DNA of 64,000 nt from Lytechinus variegatus. Lineage: Eukaryota > Echinodermata > Echinoidea > Temnopleuroida > Toxopneustidae. The stretch is from the NCBI RefSeq assembly GCF_018143015.1, contig NC_054756.1, positions 19,675,361-19,739,360 on the forward strand, written 5' to 3'. The notes under the pieces are model-generated. The model saw only the letters and a list, made by a program, of their open reading frames with translations, ran no database searches and was not told where the DNA came from. Below are positions 11,806 through 22,832 of this stretch, one piece after another; positions within the stretch are counted from its first letter, which is position 1; the number at the start of each line of letters is the position of its first letter. Position numbers and translations under genes: made by a program.

Positions 11806-11989
11806 AAATTGTACAAGCGAGGCCGGACATCCTAATATGAAGAAATGTCTTCATTGACGAAATGGTTGTCAGCTAGAGTTAATAAGGTGGCGGTTTTAGA
11901 CAAAGCCGAACAATTTTCAAACGAACGAAAACGGGATAAGAAGGGAAGGAATTACGACATCAATGCATCTTGATGCTGCTGATGTCAAG

Positions 11990-12300
11990 ACTCGTAATAT
12001 ATACACACAGTGCCAACACCCCCCCCCCCCCCCTAGTCAGTAGGTGATCCCCCCCCCCCGGAGGAAAATGGTAATCTTCTAATTGTGGGAGACAAAAAGA
12101 AGATAGTATTATTATTATTATTATCATTATTATTATTATTTCGTATTTTGCCTATAGGCTACTAGGCACAACGTGCAGACTTGGGGTGGGGGTGCATCCC
12201 TTTATTTTCCGAGTGTGAGGGGGGAGCTGTGTGCACCCCCCCCCCCCCGTTTCAAGGACGAAAAAAAATATCATGATATTCTTTGTTATAAACTGAAGTT
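11990..12300. repeat. Poly-C runs and (TTA)n tract
   Basis: C homopolymers near 12018, 12048 and 12236 and an (ATT)n run near 12107-12140 lie in DNA with no coding signal. Such runs are length-unstable and are likely assembly trouble spots. Confidence 0.6.
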
Positions 12301-12550
12301 TAGTATCATTATCATAAAGTGATCGTTGTTACGTGCATAACTATCATTACAGTTATGTATCAATGAGGCCTAATGCGATCAATTCAATTAAGTCCATTAT
12401 GATCCAAAGAATAATGTGTCTACAGTGAGTCAATAAAGCACTTCTTTCATTACAATCAAGGGCGCCGGAAGCGGGGGGCAGGGGGGCACTTGCCCCCCCC
12501 CCAAATAAAAATTTGGGCCCCCTGAATTTAGAAAAATTATAAATTATTAA

Positions 12551-13152
12551 AGGTCAAGTCCACCTCAGAAAAATGTTGATTTAAATCAATAGAGAAAAAT
12601 CAGACAAGCACAATGCTGAATATTTCATCAAAATCGGATGTAAAATAAGAAAGTTATGACATTTCAGAGTTTCGCTTATTTTCAACAAAATAGTTATATG
12701 AACGAGCCAGTTACATCAAAATGAGAGAGTCGATGACGTCACTCACTCACTATTTCTTTTGTTTTTTATTGTTTTAATTATACAATATTTCAATTTTTAC
12801 GAATTTGATGATTAGGACCTCATTGCCTGAAGCACAAAATGTTAAAATAATGGAATTCCACGTGTTCAGGGAGGAATGAAACTTCATTTCACATGACAAT
12901 GACGAGAAAATCAAAATATTTCATATTTCATATAATAAAATACAAAAGAAATAGTGAGTGAGTGATGTAATCAACTCTCTCATTTGGATGTAACTGGCTC
13001 GTTCATATAACTATTTTGTTGAAAATAAGCGAAACTTTAAAATGCCATAACTTTCTTATTTTACATCCGATTTTGATGAAATTTTTAGTGTTATGCTTGT
13101 TGATTTTTCTCTTTTTATTCAAATCAAGTTTTTGTTGGGGTGGACTTGTCCT
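12551..13152. mobile_element. Palindromic MITE with TTAA target duplication (602 bp)
   Basis: It begins AGGTCAAGTCCACC and ends GGTGGACTTGTCCT, flanked on both sides by TTAA (12547-12550 and 13153-13156). The two halves are long imperfect inverted copies: the TTTCATCAAAATCGGATGTA stretch near 12630 mirrors TACATCCGATTTTGATGAAA near 13061. TTAA duplication points to a piggyBac-type transposase. Truncated relatives lie at 18722-19112 and 20930-21345. It has no coding capacity. Confidence 0.85.
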
Positions 13153-13413
13153 TTAAGGACAAAAGCAAACGAAGGCACTTTTCTGACTGAAAATTGTCAT
13201 TTCCATTGTCAAAAATGAAAAAAATTTGCCCCTGACGGGGCAAATACATTATCATAGTAAGACTCTCGTCTTTCGACGAACAGTTCCTCTGTTAAACATA
13301 CCTTTGATAAGCCCCTTTTCCATCTTATTACAGTGTGATAACGTTTAACCTTTCATTGAATACATTTCAGACTAAAAGCGAATGGCAAATTGATAGTGGC
13401 CCACCAATGATTA

Positions 13414-14101
13414 AGCCCCTTTTACACCTTCAAGCAACACGGATCATCCCGGATTGTCAATCTGGGGTCATCCGTGTACAGTCCGGGACTACCGTGTACA
13501 CTCCGGCTACTCATCCGGCGCCATCCTTGATGTACCGGCATGTCCGGGAGAAAAATTGAACATGTTCAATTTTTCATCCCGGAGTACACGGACTGATAAT
13601 CATCCGTGTTCATCCTTGTAGCCTCCTTGTACATCCGTGTAGCTACCGAATGCATCCGGGAGGCTCCTTGTAAGAACCGGGCGATTCTTGTTGATACCGG
13701 CTTTATCCGGGGTCAAATGTTTGTATTGTTTGCGTACATGAACAATAGTCCGTATTCATAACCAAGCACGAGCATGCTCCAGATGCTGCAAAAAGGGACG
13801 AAACTTCATTCTAGCCAGTACAGAATGTGAGCAACCGTGAAGGTCCGTGTAAAGACCCAGTAACATCCGTGATGATCCGGGTATTCCGTGTTGGCTCCGG
13901 GAGCATATCAAACAGGATCCCTATTGCTACCTTGCCTATCCTTGTAGACTCCGTACTTTTCCGTACATATCCGTGTTAATAACCAGTTAACTCCGTACTC
14001 ACTCCGGGAATGCTAGGAAAATACAAATTTGGCACCCCGGATCATCACGGACTGAGATCCGTGATGATCCGTGTTGCGTCCGTGAAGGTGTAAAAGGGGC
14101 T
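13414..14101. mobile_element. MITE with TTA duplication and helically phased CCG repeats (688 bp)
   Basis: Ends are AGCCCCTTTTACACCTTCA and TGAAGGTGTAAAAGGGGCT, with TTA on each side (13411-13413 and 14102-14104), suggesting the PIF/Harbinger type. Almost the whole interior consists of 7-mer variants such as CCGTGTA, CCGGGAG and CCTTGTA, whose CC dinucleotides recur every 9-12 bp. A central palindrome, AAAAATTGAACATGTTCAA, sits near 13550. The inner parts of the terminal repeats (ACACGGATCATC) are built from the same words. It has no reading frame of note. Confidence 0.8.
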
Positions 14102-14833
14102 TTAGGTTTATAACTTTATGATGCTGGCTGTGTCGTCTGACAAACGCGCGGTCGCCCAGAAACGCTCAGACCGGACCCGATATCACAAACGCGCGTGAAC
14201 ACTACTCGAGCAACATATGGAATCTATGTCATAGCTGTCAAGCCCAGAAACCATAACATCTCGAGAAACTTGTTTCAATTATTTCTTTTTCAGCTAAATA
14301 AAAATTGAGTTAATACAGTGCTAACAAGTCAGTGCCCTAAAGAAAATACTAAGTTCATTTCAACTCAATATAGACATGTTATCAGAAAATTACACGCAGA
14401 ATAATCATATGTAGAGGATTATAAGTTATAATTTGTGAAAATGGTGAATCCCACTCGAAAGCATGTCATCTTAAAGTCTTTAAAAGGCGTATATTACATT
14501 GGTTTGAAACAATTTCGTTTTCAATAAGGCTCGTAATTTGCTGGAACTGCGACCCTGATCATGAAGAAACACCAGTCTGGGTCAGAAGGGAGGAAACAGA
14601 AAGAGCAAAAAGAACTCCAAGACTGTTTAATTCTCAAGAAATTTATTTTTGAATGCTCTTAGAAACCCAACTTTTATACTCCATTTTTAAACAAAGTCCT
14701 TACCGTGGGGGGGGGGGGTCCACAGCCTCTCCCGCTCGATCGCTTCGGTATCTCACACTGTCAAAAATATTGTGCCCCCTTCGGGATTTGGCCCCCAAAA
14801 AACTGAAAGTGTTCCGGCGCGCCTGATTACAAT

Positions 14834-16217
14834 ATAAACTTTCGAGTAAGATATTTTGTTAAGATGTGAACCTGATGGTTAGGCGTCAGTAAACGCGTTC
14901 ATCAGTGGGATCATTTTAACGACATCAAATGTTATGTAGGCTTACGTATTTTAATGATATATATTTTCACTTTAAAATTGCGAGACAGGAAAATTAATAA
15001 AAATTATCACTCACTTATTAACAGTAATAAAGATAGTAATGGACTATATTTTAGTACTTCGACAATGAGGCGACTGTATTAAAAGAACTTAGGCTTATAC
15101 TTTTTTGTCTAGAAAAGGAGTTATGAGTGCAATTATTAAAGTGTAGTATTATTGGAGATAATTACCAAGCAGACGGCATAATGAACGAACACGGGAAGAT
15201 ACGCTGTGGAGCAATCGTTAGCTCTGGTACAACTTGCCAAAGATATTACACATTGATGCGGCGAGACTAGGATTTGCATCTCATTAACGACCCTTTTAAT
15301 TTGAATTTCTAACTGACTTTCAAGGGCGATCGAAACCGTGCTGGTCAATATCTTGCGCCTCTCACTGCGTCGCTTTGACGGCATTTCATGGGTTGAAATT
15401 TCCCACATCAACTAACATTTTCATGAACTTCTTACGTGAAAAGAATGTTTAATTCCATGAGGTTAACTTAAGATTTTAGAATGTTTTCAAACGAGACTAG
15501 GCTGCCTATTAGTTGTTGACACAAGCTACACAACCCTCATAAATATTCATATTTCACTATGGTTGGGCTTCTAAATTTGCTTACTATTTCACACTGTTCA
15601 GACACTCTTGTTCATATTATGCAAATCAAGTGCGCTCGTAAACGATGAGAAGATCGTCGATTGGGGGTGCAGCGCCCTTACGAGTGCCTGGCTTAGGATA
15701 ATATATGATATATGCAGGACTTCTTGAAGTATGATGAATACTTTCATCGGAGAGACTTTGGGTAATAGACCTAGCATCTGACACTTACGACAACAATTTA
15801 AGCACTGGATATGGATATTCTGATCATGTTGTTTCGGTCATATATTCTTTCCCGCACTGCATGTGCGCTATTGTCCATTGGTTCGAATGGTAAATATAGG
15901 CCTACATTTTAATTCTCTATTTTGCCAAACAGCGTTGCCATCTGGAGATTTTTGAAAAATTTGACATTTTTGAAAATTTGGGAATTTTAAGAAGCTTTTA
16001 GGAATGAAATATGTATATATTTGGGGATTAAAATAAAGTTAAGGATTTTGATTTTGAAACTGATACCAGCCTGTTATTGGATCGAGGAATGGCGTACGAA
16101 CGGGGCAAATGCAGTAGGAACAAGGGAGTTTTCTGGTATCCTTTGTTGTTGAAAAGTGAAGAGATTCAATGATTGTTAATTGCTATTACCCCCATCTTTC
16201 ATGTTTGTTACAATCAG
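14834..16217. other. No confirmed gene; upstream of the EGF-containing gene
   Basis: A 91-codon minus-strand frame (15136-15411) has no recognisable motif. The missing 5' exons of the gene starting at 16218 could lie here, but I could not identify one with matching splice phase. Confidence 0.4.
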
Positions 16218-19200
16218 AAGGGACCAAAATGCGCCTGACCTGCCCTTCATCAGGTGAAGCACATCGAGTCCACCATGTCCAAGTGAGTCCATCCTCAACG
16301 ATGGGCAAGCTTCTTGATAGATATGACATTCCTATCAATTCAGAAGCAATCGCTTGCACCGACCAAGGTAGATATGGGCCCCGTTGGGTTGATCCAATTC
16401 AATTTTTAATTCGATTTTCACATTTGCATAAAAGACAATACATACAATTACAGTGATAAAAGGCATACAATACAAGAGATCAAACAAAATACAGGGCATG
16501 TTACAACCGATATTGTCGCACCAACGCAGATGTCGCAGATTGTCAATCAATGTCATAAATATTTTGTTTTTTCTGCAGGAAATTGCGCTATGTCCTTTGA
16601 TTGACAAAGAGAAGCGTACTGATTATTGTCCAGAAAATGTTTGAAAGTATGAGTATACATCATAAACAGAAACAATTTGAACAAACATTTTTTTTCTTTC
16701 GATCTACCATTTGAATAAACATGCATTTTTATATGTTGCCATTGCTGGTTTTCCATAGTTGTGGTTGACTGGATCAATCATAACTCTTGTAAGACGGGGT
16801 TCTGTTTTATTACGGTTACAGTTCCTTGTGAAAACGGAGGGAAGCCAAACATTACACAAGGATACGTTGCATCGTGTGATTGTCCTTTCGGATTTAGTAC
16901 TCGTTACTGTGAATGTAAGTATATTTCAGTGCGCTAAATGTGGAAAAATAATATGCAGATATTGCCTACCTAGAGTTTGAATAACTTCCCCGGCAGAGGA
17001 AACTATACTCCTGTGGGAAAATTTAGCTTCGGGCGGGGGGGGGGGGTGAATGCTATTCATCAAAAAGATAGGACAGGCCATACATGTTATGTATTACATA
17101 GGTTATGTAGATCGGAATCAGTGTTAGATCAGTACGCCACCACGTGACCAGAGCTGCAGGGATCACATTAATTTTTATTATATTCTAGATTTTGACGTCA
17201 CTTCAATCTGTAACTGCGTCGTATTGTAAACTGTGTCACTCGCTTTCTACTAGTTGCGTCATCGGGTAGTAATAGGCGTAGATCGCATCGATTGCACTTG
17301 TATTTCAAGATACACCTCCCCCCCCCCCTTGGCGAAAGCTGGATCCGTCCCTATGAATAGAAAAAAAAGAAAATTGGCTCGCCGCTTCGCAATCCGCGGT
17401 AGATGGTCCTTAATCCTGCTCAACCCCCCCCCCCGCCCCTTGGAAAAAAAGTTAGATCCGCCCCTGAATAGTACTAATAATTTATGTAATCATTGCATTA
17501 TTCATCATTCTGCACAGATCAATGCAACAAGGTATTTCGAGGTTTTACTAAAACTTTTCCAATTAAGAAGATTGATAGCTCTAGAACTCGAATCGCATTT
17601 ACACATTTTGGTCAAGCCATCGTCATCATTCTAGCAAATGAACAGATGGAAGTCGCGTCATTCGGTGAGTACGACGTAATGTGCAGCAACACTATGGGTA
17701 GCGATTTCTGGGAACAATAGACCATCCCCCCTCCCTTAATTTTCGAAATTTGCACAGAGGCAAAAGGTAGAGGATAATCTCATCTTTCCTCGAGGATCCC
17801 AAAATGTTTACCTTGCATGCTTGATATAACCTCTGCAACACATTTGGTTCTTTCATGTTAATTTCGATTAAAAAAATGAAATCCTAAGGCTTCGACATGG
17901 TTATGAAAGGCTTGACACTTAATTCGCAATGGCTCGATGACTCGATGTTATCACGCGGCTATAACCTCTGCAACACATTTGGTTCTTTCATGTTAATTTC
18001 GATTTAAAAAAATGAAATCCTAAGGCTTCGACATGGTTATGAAATTTGCACAGAGGCAAAAGGTAGAGGATAATCTCATCTTTCCTCGAGGGACCGAAAT
18101 CCCAAAATGTTTACCTTGCATGCTTGATATAACCTCTGCAACACATTTGGTTCTTTCATGTTAATTTCGATTAAAAAAATGAAATCCTAACTGGGCTTCG
18201 ACATGGTTATGAAAGGCTTGACACTTAATTCGCAATAGCTCGATGACTCGATTTTATCACGCAGGTAGACTGCATCCAAATACTTTGTTAAGATCGATAA
18301 CCCTTCATTTCAATAAATGATAACACGACTACCTTCTAATAAACAAAAGTACATACAAATTTACAGTTGTTGTTTGAAGGTTTGCATTGTGGCATGTACA
18401 ATTGCTGATGTGGTTTACGGTACACCATGTGGAGTGTTATAGAAACAGTGGATAGAAGAAGAGAAGAAGTGGATAGGCGAGAAAGTGGAGATTTGAGAGT
18501 AGAGTATTCTTTCTTGAAAATAGTCCTGAAAAGGACTGTAAACCAGAAGGAATGTTGAGTGAGAACAGCTTGAGTAGTAGAGCTGATGAGGAGATGCTGG
18601 CTTGAGTCGGCGAGTAGAGATGATGAGTAGTAGAGAGACTCGACGTTTCGGACAGGTTGACTGTCCGTCTTCAGGAAGACCTGAAGACGGACAGTCAACC
18701 TGTCCGAAAGTCGAGTCTCTTTTGTTGTATGAAATATTCTAATTTTCTCCTCCTTGTCAAGTGAAACAAAGTTTTCTTTCTCCTTGAACATGTGAAATTA
18801 CCATTATTTTAAAAGTTTATGCTTTAAGTTAAGTATGTCCTTATTGTCAAATCTGTAAAAATGGAAATATTGCATTATTAAACAAATTAAAAAAAACAGA
18901 AGAAATAGGGAGTGATGGACATCATCAACTCTTTCATTTGCATATCGCTGAGTTGTGCATTGAACTGTTTTGTGAAAAATAAGCGAAACTTAAAACTGTC
19001 ATAACCTTCTTATTTTAAATCCGATTTCGATGAAATTTGCAGCGAAATGTTTGTTTGATTTTTCTCTATCGATTCAACTCAACAATTTTCTGGGGTGGAC
19101 TTGACATTTAAAAAAAGGCTGGGACGGATCCAGTGTATTTTCATTACGAAATGGAGGCCCTCGCCTATTGGCCTGAATGTTTCTCCGCTTTGTCGTCAAT

Positions 19201-19518
19201 CTTTACACAGTGGTATGCAAAGATTACCGGTACCTGGGCGTTGGGAAGTATACAAAAAATGAAGAACGTTTAGATGTCTTAGTTGAGAATGAAAAGATGA
19301 AATGTGATGGCAGCAGAGAAAACCGATATTGGATCGATTTCAAGAACCAGTCTTACAAGATGGGCCACCTCGGCGATTCTCGACCTCTCGTACAGTGGAA
19401 CGACACCCGTGGTTTAAATCGTAACATCATCTCTATTGGACTCGCGAAACACAATTTTGACCTACCGACATTCCCGGCTTCTACTTCTTTGAACTTCGAC
19501 ATTCCATGTGATAACTAA
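16218..19518 (+). CDS. EGF-like protein with C-terminal FAMeT-like domain, 3' part
   Basis: Four exons with consistent phase-1 junctions: 16218-16367, 16822-16914, 17518-17664 and 19211-19518, each bounded by AG and GT sites (donors GTAGAT, GTAAGT, GTGAGT). The first encodes an unrecognised stretch with LTCPSSGEAHRVHHVQV and ends ACTDQ. The second is an EGF-like module: PCENGGKP, then SCDCPFGF and TRYCE, giving the last four Cys spacings of an EGF fold. The last two form about 150 residues with RYWIDFKNQSYKMGHLGDS and LVQWNDTRGLNRNIISIGLA. These resemble the FWIxWxxGxIxVG and WTDPxP blocks of the farnesoic acid O-methyltransferase-like (FAMeT) family, a fold often found in secreted invertebrate proteins without methyltransferase activity. 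That match is weak and from memory. The protein ends FDIPCDN. The N-terminus and any signal peptide are not seen. Likely extracellular. Confidence 0.65.
17000..17517. other. Intron DNA with poly-G/C runs
   Basis: Part of the intron between exons two and three of the EGF-containing gene. It has G and C runs near 17033, 17317 and 17426 and two GGATCCGTCCCT or AGATCCGCCCCTG motifs that resemble decayed hAT-type ends. A 126-codon frame across it is interrupted by the poly-C runs and is not supported. Confidence 0.45.
17745..18262. repeat. Intronic tandem duplication, nearly identical copies
   Basis: The block from GAAATTTGCACAGAGGC (17745) to about 17950 recurs from about 18041 to 18262. A partial third copy, starting CTATAACCTCTGCAACAC, lies at about 17961-18045. 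Differences are a few bases (for example CCTAAGGC against CCTAACTGGGC), so the duplication is young compared with the other repeats here. Confidence 0.8.
18634..18720. repeat. Near-perfect 42-bp-arm palindrome with nested hairpins
   Basis: AGAGACTCGACGTTTCGGAC is mirrored by GTCCGAAAGTCGAGTCTCT, with CCTGAAGACGGACAGTCAAC inside. The loop is only about 4 bases. Each arm itself holds a 6-7 bp stem (GGACAG/CTGTCC) between CTGAAGA and GAAA, similar to a hammerhead-like repeat motif. The two arms differ by about one base. Confidence 0.85.
18722..19112. mobile_element. Truncated copy of the TTAA MITE
   Basis: It matches the right-hand two thirds of 12551-13152, including AATAAGCGAAACTT, ATCCGATTTCGATGAAATTT and the terminal GGGGTGGACTTGACATTT. 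The left end is missing, replaced by the palindrome at 18634-18720. Confidence 0.7.
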
Positions 19519-19892
19519 GATCATGGAGAAAAAATATTTTTTCTTGTTGATACTCTTTTTTTTATTCGTTAAATGTAAATATATTTGAAATTGTAGTATT
19601 CATTCATTAATTAATCATTTGTCATATTGAAATTTATTTAATACCCTTTTCCCCAATAGCATACTACTTCTATGAATTTCAACATTCCTTGTGATAACTA
19701 AGATCATGGAAAGAAAAATGAATTGTCTTGTTTGTTACTCTTTGTTATTCTTTTATTGTGTAAATGTTTTTATAATTGATGTATTTGTTCACTAATTATT
19801 CATTTTTTTATATTGCATTCTAAACTATTCCGTCAATGTCAGTTAATTGAAATCTACTTCTATGAATTTTGACATTCCATATAATAACCATA

Positions 19893-19967
19893 GGCGGCGG
19901 AGCAGAGGATGGGGACGCAACAATAGCCGTCCCCCAAACACAAAAGATAATCCTCTGCTCCGCCGCC
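19893..19967. repeat. 75-bp hairpin with 18-bp perfect arms
   Basis: GGCGGCGGAGCAGAGGAT is mirrored by ATCCTCTGCTCCGCCGCC, with an inner GGGGACG/CGTCCCC pair. It lies between array units, and AATAA-like sequence flanks both sides. It is probably a very small MITE. Confidence 0.75.
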
Positions 19968-19982
19968 AATAATAAGAACTAA

Positions 19983-20539
19983 CCCGGGGGGGGCCACTTA
20001 CATTGACGAGTGGATACCATGCGCGACCAAAAAACACGTAAAAAGGATGTCTTTTTCACGATAGGGCACGTTACGTACGTAACGTGATAAGGGTGTCAAA
20101 AACACAAAAATAATGAAAAAAGGGTATCTATTTTGCTAAGAAAATTACGTGTTTAGGGTCGAATTTGAGGGGATGATAAAACAAAATTAAAATGTTTTAT
20201 AAAGGATGTCCTTTTTGCCCCAACACTACGTGTTTAGAGTCCGATTTGCGCGAGGTGTAGAAGGTGGGGTCGTACTAAACCAAATAAGGTAAAGCCGACG
20301 ACCGAAGGACCCGTAACAATAAAACATTCCTGTACTTGTTTAGGGGTTCATTTCAGGGAATATTTGCCAAGAGTATCGTTCTGTTTCCAATACTTGTTAA
20401 GGGTAGGGTTTCACACGCCAATACTTGTTAAGGGGTGTATTTTCAGAATATGGAAAATATTGTGTTTAGGGTTCTTTTCGAGACCCCATGGTCGCGCATG
20501 GTATCCACTCGTGAATGGAAGTGCCCCCCCCCCCCCGGG
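19983..20539. mobile_element. MITE with GC-rich ends and TGGATACCATGCGCGACC repeats (copy 1)
   Basis: The left end is a G run followed by CATTGACGAGTGGATACCAT. The right end is ATGGTATCCACTCGTGAATG followed by a C run. AACTAAC-like sequence flanks both sides. The interior repeats ACTTGTTAAGGGG- and GTGTTTAGGGT-like words several times. A second, oppositely oriented copy is at 54682-55335. Confidence 0.8.
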
Positions 20540-20757
20540 TAACTAACATCGTGTTATAGTGTCAATATTTTTGAAATAAATAATTTTGACGTATTTAATT
20601 CATTAATCAATCTTCGTATTGGAATCCATATAACTACTACCCCCCCCCAAAAAAAAATTCTTCTTGGAATTTCGACATTCATGTGTCATAACTAAGCTAA
20701 TGGCGAGAAAATAACTTGTCTTGTTTGTTACTCTTTTTTAATCGTTAAATTATACAA

Positions 20758-20912
20758 ATATATCAGGCTTTGAGAAAGTATAGCGGAAATTAATATCCGA
20801 AGTTGGACTGGCAGTCACTGTTTTCCCCAAGGGGCGAAGCCACGATGAAAAATACGGTAGTTATTATTGCCAGTCCCACTATGCTTTCGAAGGAAACGCC
20901 TGATATATTTGT
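20758..20912. mobile_element. Short MITE inserted in the array
   Basis: ATATATCAGGCTTTGAGAAA is mirrored imperfectly by CTTTCGAAGGAAACGCCTGATATAT-type sequence at the right end, with GGACTGGCAGT / ATTGCCAGTCC inside. The length is about 155 bp. Confidence 0.6.
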
Positions 20913-20929
20913 TTTATGAAAATAAGGAG

Positions 20930-21345
20930 ACTGATGACGTCATCCGCTCATTATTTCTTTTATATTTCATTATGCGAAATATGAAATATTCTAATTTATC
21001 TCTTGATTGTCAAGTGAAACAAAGATGAATTCCTCCCTAAACATGTGGAATTAGCATTTTTTAATGATATGTGGTTCAGTGAAGTTTGCCCTTGTCAATC
21101 TGTCAAAAATGAAATATTGTATAATTCAAGCAGTATACAAAAACAAACGAAATCGTAAGTGAAGGACATCATCGACTGTGTCACTGACTTGTGCATAACT
21201 GTTTTGTGAAAAAAAATAATGAGCGAAAATTTAAATGTCATATTTTCTTATTTTACATCCGATTTTGATGAAATTTTCAGCATTATGCTAGTTTGATTTG
21301 TCAATTTTTTTCTAATCAATATTTCGCTGGGGTGGACTTGCACGG
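20930..21345. mobile_element. Truncated copy of the TTAA MITE
   Basis: Shares GACGTCATCCGCTCATTATT, TTGTCAAGTGAAACAAAG, ATCCGATTTTGATGAAATTT and GGGGTGGACTTG with 12551-13152. The left terminus is missing. Confidence 0.7.
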
Positions 21346-22832
21346 ATCTTGACTCACCTTGTTACTTGTTGGGTATAATTTGAATAATCCTGCATGAAAG
21401 ACCGTCATGGAATTAAATTTTCTGCATGATAATCTAGACCCGAATCTACACTGTTTTTTAATCAGATTGTCGGTAAGAAATTTAAGCGATAGCTTGTATA
21501 CTTTGTTTTGTTAATTTATTTTTGCGGATCATGTACACGCACGGTTTTCCCAATGATTGTATATCGAAAAATATACGGAGCTAGAAGAAAACTCTACGGA
21601 GCTATACGTACCGATTTGCACGCACCGTGTGTGCTTTCCTATTGAAATTATACTTTGTCACATGACCGCGAATTGACCTATCGTTTATCTGGAATACTCA
21701 TGAATATTCATAAGAGGGATCTATTTAATACCATCCTATGACTTCTATGAATCTCGACATTTGTTGTGATAACTAAAATCACGTAAAGAAAAAAAAAATC
21801 TTGTTTGTTACTCTTTTTTATTCATTTATTGTTTAAATATTTTTTTAACTGATGTATTTATTCATTAATTAATCATTTGTCTTTCTTGGAATATATACTT
21901 TTCCCCTCAAAGACACATATTTGGAAACTAATTCTATGATATCAGACATTCCATTCAATAACTAAGATCGGGAGAGAAAATTATTTTTCTTGTTTGTTAA
22001 ATAGGCATACTCGTTTTTAATTCATTAAATAATATCTTGTAAATATTTTCGAAATTGATGTATTTATTGATTAATTAATCAAAAGATATGATACTACTAC
22101 TTCTATGAATTTCGACATTCCACGTGATCATGGAGAGACAATCAATTTTCTAGTTTGTTATACTTTTTTTAATTCATTAAATAATGTTGTGCAAATATTT
22201 TTGTAATTGAAGCATTTATTCATTAATAAATATTTTTTTCATGTTGGAATCTATTAATACTTTTCCCCGAAAAACACATGTTACTACTACTTCTGTAAAT
22301 TTTAACATTCCATGTAATAACTATATAAGATCGTGGAGAGAAAAATATTTTTTCTGTTTGTTACTCTTTTTTATTCATTATATATATTTTGTAAATATGT
22401 TTCTGAATTAATGTATCTATTGATTAATTAATCAATTATCATATTAGAATCTACTTTTCCCCCAATAAAAGATGTTATTATTACTTCTATGAATTTCCAC
22501 ATTCCATGTGATAACTAAGATCGTGGAGAGAAAAATAACTTTTCTAGTTTGTTACTCTTATTTATTCATTAAATGATATTGTGTAAATATTTTTTAAATG
22601 GATGTATTAATCATTTGTCATATTGGAATCTATAAATACAATTTTTCTGCCAATGACTAACTTTCAACATTCTATGTGATAACTATATCATCGAGAGAAA
22701 ATAACTTGTTTTGTTTGTTATCAATAGTGTAAAAATAATTAACATTCATGTGCTTATCAATCAATTAAACATTTAAGCCTACCATGAATAGATGCTATGC
22801 TATGTACATCCGCATGTGTTCGTATCGTACCA

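Larger units (their letters stand above)
12457..14825. mobile_element. hAT-type element with 8-bp TSD, carrying two nested MITEs
   Basis: The outer ends are CAAGGGCGCCGGAAGC at 12457 and GTTCCGGCGCGCCTG ending at 14825. They are inverted relative to each other and flanked by identical ATTACAAT at 12449-12456 and 14826-14833. An 8-bp duplication with CA...TG ends is the hAT signature. Inside are a 602-bp TTAA element (12551-13152) and a 688-bp TTA element (13414-14101). The remaining own sequence is about 1.1 kb. It carries poly-G/C stretches near both ends (12474 and 14705) and no transposase, so it was non-autonomous. Confidence 0.75.
19480..22790 (+). repeat. Tandem array made of the EGF/FAMeT-like gene's 3' end
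   Basis: About ten diverged units of 168-194 bp. The landmark ACTTCTATGAATTTCGACAT or its variants falls near 19493 (in the gene), 19666, 19856, 20658, 21741, 21931, 22099, 22289, 22483 and 22656. Each unit then carries a CCATGTGATAACTAAGATC-like stretch and an AT-rich tail with TTTGTTACTC and CATTAATTAATCATTTGTCA. The landmark is the last eleven codons plus stop of the gene, so several copies still read SMNFxIPCDN-stop. The array is interrupted by a hairpin, two MITEs and a TTAA MITE remnant. Confidence 0.8.

Noticed and set aside
15136-15411. A 91-codon minus-strand gene
   Set aside because: Codon makeup is plausible but I see no family motif, splice partner or signal peptide. The other strand (HGKIRCGAIVSSGTTCQ) is equally suggestive and equally unsupported.
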